Shown here one piece after another: positions 38,702-44,272 of a DNA stretch of 44,272 nt. The position numbers and the translations under genes were made by a program. The notes beneath the pieces were generated by a model. The model ran no database searches. It saw only the letters and a program-made list of their open reading frames with translations, and was not told the origin of the DNA. The stretch spans positions 1-44,272 of the forward strand of contig JAJPHK010000119.1 in the NCBI GenBank assembly GCA_021325315.1. Direction: 5' to 3'. The DNA comes from Alphaproteobacteria bacterium (GTDB taxonomy: Bacteria > Pseudomonadota > Alphaproteobacteria > Rhizobiales > Xanthobacteraceae). Position 1 is the first letter of the stretch, and each line of letters begins with the position of its first letter.

Positions 38702-39967
38702 ATGCGATCGCTATTTGCGGCGATGGCCGCGCTTTGTCTTTTTCCTGTCGGGCTGGCGCAGGCCTACGGGCCGAACGGCGGCCCGGATTCCATCTATACG
38801 GGCGAGGGCGGGCGCTATGTCAGCGCGTCCGAATTCGCGAGTTCGCCGCGGCGGCACGCCAGGCCGCGCGTTCGATCTCATCGTCAGGCTCGCGCTGCTC
38901 GTCATCGTGCTCCGCACGCTGCGCGCGCCGAAGGCGTCGTCTACGCGCGCGGCGGGGTCACGGCGAAAGTAAACCCGAAATACCGCGCGCGCTTTCAGTG
39001 CCTGGTCGATGCCCTCGAAGCGAACGGCTACCGCATCCGCTTCATGGGCGGCTACCGCAATTCGAAGATCGCCGGCACGGATGTGGTCAGCAAGCACGCC
39101 TTCGGCAACGCGCTCGATGTCAACCAGACTGCACGCAACCGCGTGAAGGGTGCGCTGCCGAAGAACGCCTCCGCGCTCGCGAAGCAATGCGGGCTCTTTC
39201 ATGGCGCGCAGTGGGGCGATCCCGACGCCGGGCACTTCGAGGTTCCCGGCGAGGACGGCTTTCGCTCGCAGCTCGAGGACGCGGACAAACAGCTCGCCGA
39301 AGAGCGTGAGCACGAAGCGGAGCCGGTGCAGCTTTCGAGCGCGGCAGCCGAGTTCGTCCCGCTCGGGCCGCTGAAGGTGACCAAGCCCGCGCCGCTGCGC
39401 GAGAGCGACAAGGCGAAAATCTTCGAGCGCGATGCGGACTACAACTATCTCTGCACGGTCTATAACCGCGAGCCGCAGAAGATCGACTCAAGCGGCGACT
39501 TCACCGTCAAGGACATCAAGGCGGCGGCGAAACGCGGCCTCGGCCTTTGCGAGTTCGCGATCGGCGGCATGCATCCGCAATTCCGCCATGCCGTGGCCGA
39601 GACCGGGCGCGCGATCGACAGGGCGCTACCCGCGATCCGCTGGACGATCCTATCCGCCTTTCGCGACGATTACCGGCAGAGCATCGCCGAAGGCTTCAAG
39701 GCGCGTGTCGGCTATTCGCTGCATGGCGGCAGCCGCGTGACGCGCGGCTACGGCGACGGCCGCGCGATCGACGTGACGATCGCTGGCGACCGCAAGGACG
39801 GCCCCGCGCGCGCCGGCGCGCTGTTCGCGAAATACGGCAAGAAGTTCGGGCTGGTGCAGCCGATGCCGGTGAAGGACGTGGCGCACATCCAGGCATCGGG
39901 CTCGAGCTCCTATGCGCAGCATCGCAAGCCGCGCCATGGCAAGCACACCCGCTACGCCGCGCGCTGA
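38702..39967 (+). CDS. Secreted protein with two M15-type peptidase domains
   Basis: A 421-residue protein. Signal peptide 1-20 (MRSLFAAMAALCLFPVGLAQ), an Arg/His-rich linker (49-75), then a VanY/extensin-like M15 domain with Zn ligands His132, Asp139 (SKHAFGNALDV) and His178 (AGHFEV). A second, related domain has His341, Asp357 (GDGRAIDVT) and His395 (DVAHIQ). Both may cleave peptidoglycan peptides in the periplasm. First gene of the lysis group; GGGGGA ribosome-binding site. The doubled domain is unusual. Confidence 0.88.
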   Translation: MRSLFAAMAALCLFPVGLAQAYGPNGGPDSIYTGEGGRYVSASEFASSPRRHARPRVRSHRQARAARHRAPHAARAEGVVYARGGVTAKVNPKYRARFQCLVDALEANGYRIRFMGGYRNSKIAGTDVVSKHAFGNALDVNQTARNRVKGALPKNASALAKQCGLFHGAQWGDPDAGHFEVPGEDGFRSQLEDADKQLAEEREHEAEPVQLSSAAAEFVPLGPLKVTKPAPLRESDKAKIFERDADYNYLCTVYNREPQKIDSSGDFTVKDIKAAAKRGLGLCEFAIGGMHPQFRHAVAETGRAIDRALPAIRWTILSAFRDDYRQSIAEGFKARVGYSLHGGSRVTRGYGDGRAIDVTIAGDRKDGPARAGALFAKYGKKFGLVQPMPVKDVAHIQASGSSSYAQHRKPRHGKHTRYAAR

Positions 39968-40131
39968 TGCGCTGGATCTTCTCCGACGGCCGCTGGCGGC
40001 CATACCTGAAAGAGAAAACGCAGGACATTCCGAGCCGCATGGTGACGGTCGTGCTCGTCTGCGCGCTCGGTTTCCCGGCGGCCGGCATGATCGCCGCCTG
40101 GGTGCGGCTCTGGCTTTTTCTGCATCGATAG
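39967..40131 (+). CDS. Small membrane protein, holin candidate
   Basis: A 54-residue protein beginning MRWIFSDGRWRPYLKEKTQD with one hydrophobic segment (MVTVVLVCALGFPAAGMIAA) and a short charged tail. TGATG-coupled to the M15 protein and followed by the endolysin. Size, single span and place suit a pinholin or holin. Function inferred. Confidence 0.6.
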   Translation: MRWIFSDGRWRPYLKEKTQDIPSRMVTVVLVCALGFPAAGMIAAWVRLWLFLHR

Positions 40132-40144
40132 AATCGGAGTGGGC

Positions 40145-41059
40145 ATGACTTTGCGCGCGGGCATGAAGGGAAACGAGGTCGGCACGCTGCAGGCGCAAAT
40201 GACGGCGCTCGGATTTTTCCACTCGAAGGTGGACGGCGATTTCGGGCCGCTGACAAGGGCCGCGGTGCAGGCCGCGCAGCGCTCGATCGGCCTGCCGGTC
40301 ACGGGTGTCGCGGATCCGAAAACGCTGTGGGCGATCCGCGTCCGCGCCGCTGCGAAGTGCGGCCCGGCGGAAGCGATTTCGAAAGCGGCACCCATTGCGC
40401 CCGTGACCGTCACGGCTTTGACCTCGCAGCCGGCGGCCGACACGGCGCGGCGCGCGAATGCAACGAGCCTTTTGATCCCGGCATCGCCGCGCTGGCGGGG
40501 CACCGTGGGCCGTGGGCTCACGCGCGCGGAGTTCGCGGCGCATGTCGAGGGGCTCAGGTTCGGCGCCTGGCGGCCGTCCTTCATCGTGCTGCACAACACC
40601 GGCTCGCCGAACATGGCGCAATGGGACGGGCATGATGTCGTCGACCGGCTGAAGAATCTCACGGCCCATTACCGCGACGACCAGGGCTGGCGCGCGGGGC
40701 CGCATCTCTTCGTCGACCACACGTATATCTGGCTGTTCACGCCGCTGACAGTGCAGGGCACGCATTCGCCCTCGTGGAACTCGATCTCATGGGGGATAGA
40801 GATGGTCGGCGATTACGACTCCGAGCCGTTCGACAGCGGCAAGGGCGCCATGGTGCGCGACAACGCGGTCTTCGCGATGGCGGTTCTCTGCAACGCCATC
40901 GGCGCCGACCCCTCGACCTTCAAGCTGCACAAGGAGGACAAGCGCACGACCCACGCCTGTCCCGGCCGCCATGTCGACAAGGCGGACGTGCTGGCGCGGT
41001 TAGAAGCGACGGCCGCGGAGCTCAGCCTCGGGGATCATCAGGCGGGGAGGGCGGCATGA
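40145..41059 (+). CDS. Endolysin: peptidoglycan-binding domain plus amidase
   Basis: A 304-residue N-acetylmuramoyl-L-alanine amidase. Residues 5-65 are a PGBD (GNEVGTLQAQMTALGFFHSK, VDGDFGPLTRAAVQAAQ). Amidase_2 domain: FIVLHNTGSP (His150), YIWLFTPLTVQGTHS, and LHKEDKRTTHACPG (His262, Cys272). Zinc ligands His150, His262 and Cys272 fit the fold. ATG at 40145 preferred over GTG at 40139 because GGAG (40136-40139) is well spaced. It cuts the sugar-peptide bond to release virions. Confidence 0.94.
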   Translation: MTLRAGMKGNEVGTLQAQMTALGFFHSKVDGDFGPLTRAAVQAAQRSIGLPVTGVADPKTLWAIRVRAAAKCGPAEAISKAAPIAPVTVTALTSQPAADTARRANATSLLIPASPRWRGTVGRGLTRAEFAAHVEGLRFGAWRPSFIVLHNTGSPNMAQWDGHDVVDRLKNLTAHYRDDQGWRAGPHLFVDHTYIWLFTPLTVQGTHSPSWNSISWGIEMVGDYDSEPFDSGKGAMVRDNAVFAMAVLCNAIGADPSTFKLHKEDKRTTHACPGRHVDKADVLARLEATAAELSLGDHQAGRAA

Positions 41060-41610
41060 CGACAGCGCAGAATTTCTACTGGTTTCTCTGCTACGGCCTG
41101 TTCGGCGGCCCGCCGCCCTGGGGCGGCTCCTATTCGCTCGGCATGGATACACTGGGCCTGAAAATCGCGAAGCTCGACCCGCGCATGATCGTCCGGCCGA
41201 CCTTCGGCTTCACGGAGACGGCGAGGATTGTCTCGCTGATCCAGCTCCTTCCGCGCGACGCGCTGATCGGGCTCGCGGGGCATTCGATGGGCGTGCACAC
41301 GATCTGCGACGTGGCGAAACAGATCGCGCCGCGGCGGGTCGCGCTGCTCGCCGGCTTCGACGCCACGATCTGGGCGCCGCTCACGGAGCTCGGGTCGAAC
41401 GTCGACCGCGCCGTCTCGATCCAGGGTACGAATATCTTCTCGCTCGTCGGGCATAAGCCCCTCACGCCGGGGCCGCTATTCCGCGGCAAGATCGAATATT
41501 TCAAGACCAGCCTGCGGCACGAATTGCTCGACGACGATCCGGCGCTCGAAGGCCTGATCGTCAGCCGCGCGAAAGAGTGCCTTCCGCCCGCCGCCGCGCT
41601 GGCGGCCTGA
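41056..41610 (+). CDS. Alpha/beta-hydrolase-like protein of the lysis cassette
   Basis: A 184-residue protein with LIGLAGHSMGVHTICDVA, the nucleophile-elbow GHSMG (Ser77) of alpha/beta hydrolases, then RRVALLAGFDATIW and a histidine in SLVGHKPLTPG. Lacks an obvious signal peptide. ATGA-coupled to the endolysin. It could be a lipid or ester hydrolase helping lysis, or unrelated to it; the family member is not identified. Confidence 0.75.
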   Translation: MTTAQNFYWFLCYGLFGGPPPWGGSYSLGMDTLGLKIAKLDPRMIVRPTFGFTETARIVSLIQLLPRDALIGLAGHSMGVHTICDVAKQIAPRRVALLAGFDATIWAPLTELGSNVDRAVSIQGTNIFSLVGHKPLTPGPLFRGKIEYFKTSLRHELLDDDPALEGLIVSRAKECLPPAAALAA

Positions 41611-41651
41611 GACTTTTATCCACTATCCACCTACAACCAAAGGACATGACC

Positions 41652-42206
41652 ATGATTTTTCTGCGCCTGATCGCGCGGCTCGCCGCCGCGTGCCTTCTGT
41701 TCTCTCTCTTCGCCGTGATTGCGCTGCCGGCGCTCGCCGCCGACGGCGCGGTGACGGTCGGCTGGGGCGATCTCGTCGGGCAATTGCTCGATACGCTTAA
41801 GAACGCGCTGAGCGTGCTGATCGCCTGCGCCGTGTTCGGCATCCTCGCGATTCTGCCGAAATGGGCGCAGGACTTCATCCGGCCGCTCGTGATGACCTAT
41901 CGCGTCGACCAGCTCTTCACGAACGCGGCGGCGAGCGCGATCGCCGGCGTCAAGGGATCGATCGCCGGAAAGGAGCTCACGATTCCAGTCGCGAACGACC
42001 TGATCCGCACCGCGGCGCAGATCGCGCTCGATAACGGCTCCTCGAAGGTGATCGACTTCGCCGGCAAGACCATCGAGTCGATCGCCCAGAAGGTGATGGC
42101 GCGGCTGCAGGCGCAGGGCGTCGTGTTCCCCGAGGATTACACGCTCGCGCATGCGGCGGAAGCTGCCTCGGCGCCCGTGGTCGCGACCATCGTGAACCCG
42201 AAATGA
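41652..42206 (+). CDS. Secreted or membrane protein of the lysis cassette
   Basis: A 184-residue protein. Signal-like start (FLRLIARLAAACLLFSLFAV, cleaved near LPALAA), a second hydrophobic stretch ALSVLIACAVFGILAILP, then a helical, polar remainder. Start ATG 41652 is chosen for its spacing from AAAGGAC; ATG 41646 is in frame. No family recognised; possible holin-like or spanin-related partner. Confidence 0.65.
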   Translation: MIFLRLIARLAAACLLFSLFAVIALPALAADGAVTVGWGDLVGQLLDTLKNALSVLIACAVFGILAILPKWAQDFIRPLVMTYRVDQLFTNAAASAIAGVKGSIAGKELTIPVANDLIRTAAQIALDNGSSKVIDFAGKTIESIAQKVMARLQAQGVVFPEDYTLAHAAEAASAPVVATIVNPK

Positions 42207-42475
42207 TGGAAGCGCTCAGCGCATGGCTCGGAAAGGCCGGCCTCGCGATCGTCGCCGACATCGCGAAGGCCTTCTTTTCCGAGTTCGCCGGGGCGGTGAA
42301 AAGCTATTTCGAGTCCCGGCAGCAAACCGCCGACGCGAAACAGGCCGGACGCACGGAAGCCGAGCGCGACCAGGCGATCGCCGGCCAAAAGGCTGCCGAC
42401 GACATGGCCGCGATCGCCGCCAATCCACCCGACAGCGCGGAAGCGCTGCGCCGGCTACGCGAGGGAAGCGCATGA
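42203..42475 (+). CDS. Small helical lysis-region protein
   Basis: A 90-residue protein. LSAWLGKAGLAIVADIAKAF is weakly hydrophobic, then a charged coiled-coil-like part (QQTADAKQAGRTEAERDQAI). Its layout, one amphipathic or membrane helix plus a coil, resembles i-spanin (Rz-like) subunits, but no strong motif is seen. Confidence 0.55.
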   Translation: MMEALSAWLGKAGLAIVADIAKAFFSEFAGAVKSYFESRQQTADAKQAGRTEAERDQAIAGQKAADDMAAIAANPPDSAEALRRLREGSA

Positions 42476-42795
42476 GAAAAGGCCTCTTCGTCATCGCGGC
42501 CCTCGCCGTGGCGGCGGGACCTGCGGCAGCAGGTCCCGCCTGTCTCGGGCTGCCGCTCGCGATCACCGGCTCGACCTACTGCCTCGGGATTCCGGAACAG
42601 GCCGGGCCGCCGAAAACCGTCACGATCAAGGTCTGCCCGCAGATCGTCGCGCGCTCGAAGGAATGGGAGAACAAGCTCGCCGACGCCTTCGAGCGGCTCC
42701 AGCCGGACAAGGAAATGTGGTCGATGCTCTCCGAATACATCAGCCTGCGCGACCAGGCGCGGAAGTGCCGGGAAAGCGGAAAGGGCGTGCCATGA
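42472..42795 (+). CDS. Secreted small cysteine-containing protein (o-spanin candidate)
   Basis: A 107-residue protein with signal peptide (MRKGLFVIAALAVAAGPAAA, cleavage near AGPAC) and then four cysteines (Cys24, Cys37, Cys55, Cys99). Its ATG overlaps the preceding helical gene (ATGA). Cys24 close behind the signal might be lipidated, as in o-spanins, although the box GPAC is not a classic lipobox. A hairpin lies inside its signal-peptide codons (42513-42540). Confidence 0.55.
   Translation: MRKGLFVIAALAVAAGPAAAGPACLGLPLAITGSTYCLGIPEQAGPPKTVTIKVCPQIVARSKEWENKLADAFERLQPDKEMWSMLSEYISLRDQARKCRESGKGVP
42513..42540 (+). repeat. Perfect 12-bp hairpin in signal-peptide codons
   Basis: Stem GGCGGGACCTGC with exact complement, loop GGCA. 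It lies about 40 bases after the start codon. It encodes the AAGPAAAGPA repeat. No T-run, so not a terminator; may reduce or pause translation or affect RNA stability. Confidence 0.8.
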
Positions 42796-43226
42796 TCGGC
42801 GGGGCGAAAACGAGAACCGTCGAGTGGATGCTCGCCGCGCTGATGTTCGGATGGGGCGCGGCCGTGCTTTATCCGGGCGAAATGCTCGGAAACGCGACGA
42901 ACCGCTACCTCATTCTCCTGATGCCCGAGGATGCGTGGGGTGTGATCGCGGCCGCGATCGGCGTGTTCCGGATGTCGTTTCTCTATGTAAACGGCGCGTG
43001 GCGGCGCTCGCCGATCATGCGGCTCATCGGCTGCTTTCTCGGGACGCTGTGGTGGACGGCGCTGTTCGCGCTCTATATGCGCGCGATCAACGACGGCGCG
43101 CAGGTCTATCCGAGCCTGGTGTTCTATCCGACCTTCATCCTTTTCGAGTATTTTTCGTGCTTTCGCTGCGCGCAGGATGCGTGCGCCATGGGCGCCTTCG
43201 GAAGGACGCCGAAAGAAAATGCCTGA
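42792..43226 (+). CDS. Multi-span membrane protein
   Basis: A 144-residue protein with three or four hydrophobic segments (WMLAALMFGWGAAVLYPGEM, WGVIAAAIGVFRMSFLYV, LIGCFLGTLWWTALFALYM, FYPTFILFEYFSCFRC). Resembles small holin-type or S-like inner-membrane phage proteins seen after amidases in alphaproteobacterial phages. ATGA overlap upstream, 8-bp overlap with next gene. Confidence 0.65.
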   Translation: MIGGAKTRTVEWMLAALMFGWGAAVLYPGEMLGNATNRYLILLMPEDAWGVIAAAIGVFRMSFLYVNGAWRRSPIMRLIGCFLGTLWWTALFALYMRAINDGAQVYPSLVFYPTFILFEYFSCFRCAQDACAMGAFGRTPKENA

Positions 43227-43566
43227 TCATGCCGCTGCCGCTGCTTCGAGCTCGCTCTGGACGACGCTGATCTTCCTGCTCGGCCCGGCGGCGATCCCGG
43301 CGATCGCGGTCGCCGCGCTCGGCTATTTCAAGGATCGCAACAAAACCGCGCCGCAGCAATCAACGCTCGGGCTGGTCGCGATCTATGCCGACCGGGAGGC
43401 GCTGCAGGATCTTTCGCGCGTCGGCAAGGCGCTGATCGAATCCATCGACACACACGCGCATACCCTGCGCGAGGCGGTCGAGGACATGAAGGAGAAGTCG
43501 GACGCAATCGAGAAGGAACTCTGGAAGCTGCGCTCGCAGCTCCGACAGCAAAAGGGCCGCCGCTAG
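43219..43566 (+). CDS. Membrane-anchored coiled-coil protein (Rz-like candidate)
   Basis: A 115-residue protein. SSLWTTLIFLLGPAAIPAIA is one membrane span; residues 65-115 are a charged heptad coil (LREAVEDMKEKSDAIEKELW) ending in basic QQKGRR. This fits an i-spanin or similar envelope-spanning subunit. Last gene of the rightward transcript. Confidence 0.6.
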   Translation: MPDHAAAAASSSLWTTLIFLLGPAAIPAIAVAALGYFKDRNKTAPQQSTLGLVAIYADREALQDLSRVGKALIESIDTHAHTLREAVEDMKEKSDAIEKELWKLRSQLRQQKGRR

Positions 43567-43659
43567 TAGCGGGGGCCGCGGCGCGCTGACACGCGCCCGA
43601 CTGCGGGTTCTGTTTGCACCAGGCCCGCCCGGCAGCACAAAGCTCACTGCCGCCCCGCA

Positions 43660-43681
43660 CCGGCCGATTGGCGTCGGCCGG
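43660..43681. repeat. Inverted repeat in the late-operon trailer
   Basis: CCGGCCGA-TTGGCG-TCGGCCGG, perfect 8-bp arms with 6-base loop, in the 191-bp gap 43567-43757. No T-run follows directly. May be a transcript-stabilising hairpin or binding site. Confidence 0.5.
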
Positions 43682-43716
43682 GGCATGCCCTCCTTGGGCG
43701 TTTCCTCCCTAAACTT

Positions 43717-43750
43717 GGCCGCTCTCCGCGAGGGGAGCGGCCATTTTTTT
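43717..43750 (+). terminator. Terminator at the end of the late operon
   Basis: GGCCGCTCTCC-GCGA-GGGGAGCGGCC (11-bp stem, one G-U pair) followed by ATTTTTTT. Lies between the rightward lysis genes and the leftward 43758 gene. Serves the rightward transcript; on the other strand the required T-run is weaker. Confidence 0.88.
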
Positions 43751-43757
43751 GGATGGA

Positions 43758-43970
43758 TTAGTCGCGTCTGCGCGCGCCTTGCAGTACGCCGCCGACCATC
43801 GGCCGGAGCGGCGGCGAAAATTGCCAGCCCTTTGCGAGAAGCCGACGCATGATGACCGAAGCGAGGCTATAGGCCTTGTCGCGCGGCCACGGCTCGCGCT
43901 TTCCCTTCGCGGTGCGCACATCGTTGATCGCTTCGATGACGGTTTCGATGAAGAGGTCCTGTTCGCGCAT
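43758..43970 (-). CDS. Small conserved-type hypothetical protein, leftward
   Basis: A 70-residue protein: MREQDLFIETVIEAINDVRT, AKGKREPWPRDKAYSLASVI, MRRLLAKGWQFSPP. Helical with a basic end; no known domain. The only leftward gene at the right end; it is oriented away from attR. Possibly expressed from the prophage independent of the lytic programme. Confidence 0.6.
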   Translation of the reverse strand: MREQDLFIETVIEAINDVRTAKGKREPWPRDKAYSLASVIMRRLLAKGWQFSPPLRPMVGGVLQGARRRD

Positions 43971-44043
43971 GCGCGAAAGTAATCACGATTGGGGTAGACC
44001 GTGAACATCGGTTCGCCTATGTAGGGGTGGAAATTCGGTCGGA

Positions 44044-44077
44044 TATGTAAAATCCGCTTCCGAATATGTAAAATCGG
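44044..44077 (+). promoter_or_regulatory. Two direct repeats near attR, possible integrase arm sites
   Basis: TATGTAAAATCCG (44044-44056) and TATGTAAAATCGG (44065-44077), spaced 21 bp (two helical turns). Each is embedded in a short inverted repeat (CGGAT/ATCCG; CCGA/TCGG). Related ATGTAAAA copies lie at the left end. They may also contribute TAAAAT -10-like elements for the displaced tRNA gene. Confidence 0.55.
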
Positions 44078-44109
44078 CGCTAAAAACTTTTGCGTATCAG
44101 CCACTTCGG

Positions 44110-44131
44110 TGGGGGATAGTTCAACGGTAGA
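44110..44131 (+). repeat. attR: attR core within tRNA-Gln
   Basis: The 22-bp sequence identical to 86-107. It supplies the 5' acceptor strand and D arm of the tRNA, so the tRNA reads through intact on the right. Right boundary of the prophage. Confidence 0.92.
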
Positions 44132-44183
44132 ACAGCGGACTCTGACTCCGTTAATCTAGGTTCGAATCCTAGTCCCCCAACCA
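44110..44183 (+). tRNA. tRNA-Gln (anticodon CTG)
   Basis: Cloverleaf is complete: acceptor TGGGGGA pairs with TCCCCCA; D stem GTTC/GAAC; anticodon stem GCGGA/TCCGT with loop CTCTGAC, anticodon CTG; T stem CTAGG/CCTAG with TTCGAAT; encoded ACCA end. The leading U-A pair and CUG anticodon are glutamine features. Because the phage sits directly upstream, its original promoter is 44 kb away; expression must come from phage-end sequence. Confidence 0.97.
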
Positions 44184-44272
44184 GGCGGTCTTTCCGGTAA
44201 GCGACGATGCGCAAATCACCGCTCTCCTCGACAATGGCTCGCCGGCCGGGTTTTTTGGTTCGGCGTCTTCAT
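44184..44272. other. Host right flank
   Basis: Sequence after the tRNA with no supported gene. A TTTTTT run at about 44250-44256 follows a CCGGCCGG palindrome, which could help end tRNA transcription but is not a convincing stem-loop. Confidence 0.5.

Noticed and set aside
44240-44256. T-run after the tRNA as an intrinsic terminator
   Set aside because: The preceding GC-rich stretch is a self-palindrome without a proper loop, so the stem-loop is not convincing.
1-44272. Gene transfer agent rather than phage
   Set aside because: Head and tail proteins resemble GTAs, but integrase, att repeats, lysogeny switch, HNH-terminase set and DGR show a full temperate phage.
1-44272. CRISPR array
   Set aside because: No regularly spaced direct repeats were seen; the repeats present are VR/TR, operators and end sites.

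Overview
The window is essentially one complete temperate tailed-phage genome (prophage) with both host junctions. A 22-bp direct repeat lies at 86-107 and 44110-44131. The right copy is the 5' end of an intact tRNA-Gln (anticodon CTG, 44110-44183), so the element spans about 44.0 kb and is inserted at the 5' (acceptor/D-arm) part of that tRNA gene. Dense GC-rich coding, ATGA/TGATG-coupled genes and GTA/HK97-like head and tail families (P27 small terminase, HK97 portal, ClpP-type protease, GTA-type tail chaperone, DUF1833, NlpC/P60, TipJ) point to a siphovirus of an alphaproteobacterium, probably Hyphomicrobiales. The host assignment is inference.

Layout. Left, leftward (212-4574): tyrosine integrase, excisionase-like wHTH protein, Gp37/Gp68 (DUF5131) protein, MazG-like pyrophosphohydrolase, secreted thermonuclease, a small protein, and a short XRE repressor. 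Promoter regions at 4113-4167 and 4618-4655 carry several copies of one operator motif. From 4669, early genes run rightward: Cro-like protein, small regulators, an HD-type hydrolase, three ParB-like proteins (one fused to an MT-A70 methyltransferase domain), zinc-ribbon and small proteins.

The standout system is a complete diversity-generating retroelement (DGR) at 11954-14591: a C-type-lectin-fold target protein ending in a variable repeat (VR, 12711-12838), a GACA-tetraloop hairpin just behind it, an Avd accessory protein, the template repeat (TR, 13267-13394), a structured-RNA spacer, and a YMDD reverse transcriptase coupled to an HNH endonuclease. VR and TR align without gaps over 128 bp with 12 differences, and every one falls on a TR adenine. 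That is the signature of adenine-directed mutagenic retrohoming.

After a wHTH replication-type protein and a terminator come the structural genes (17.5-37.5 kb): HNH, TerS, TerL, portal, protease, capsid, connectors, tail tube, a tail chaperone pair joined by a lambda-like -1 slippery heptamer (GGGAAAA), tape measure, tail tip and a beta-helix tailspike. Between the capsid and head-closure genes sits an unusual block: a DUF115-like protein without a usable start codon, a GT9-like glycosyltransferase and a SAM methyltransferase. An O-acyltransferase follows the tailspike. The lysis region (38.7-43.6 kb) has a tandem M15 peptidase protein, a PGBD-amidase endolysin, an alpha/beta-hydrolase and several small membrane proteins. 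A terminator, one leftward small gene, repeated presumed integrase arm sites and attR/tRNA-Gln close the element.
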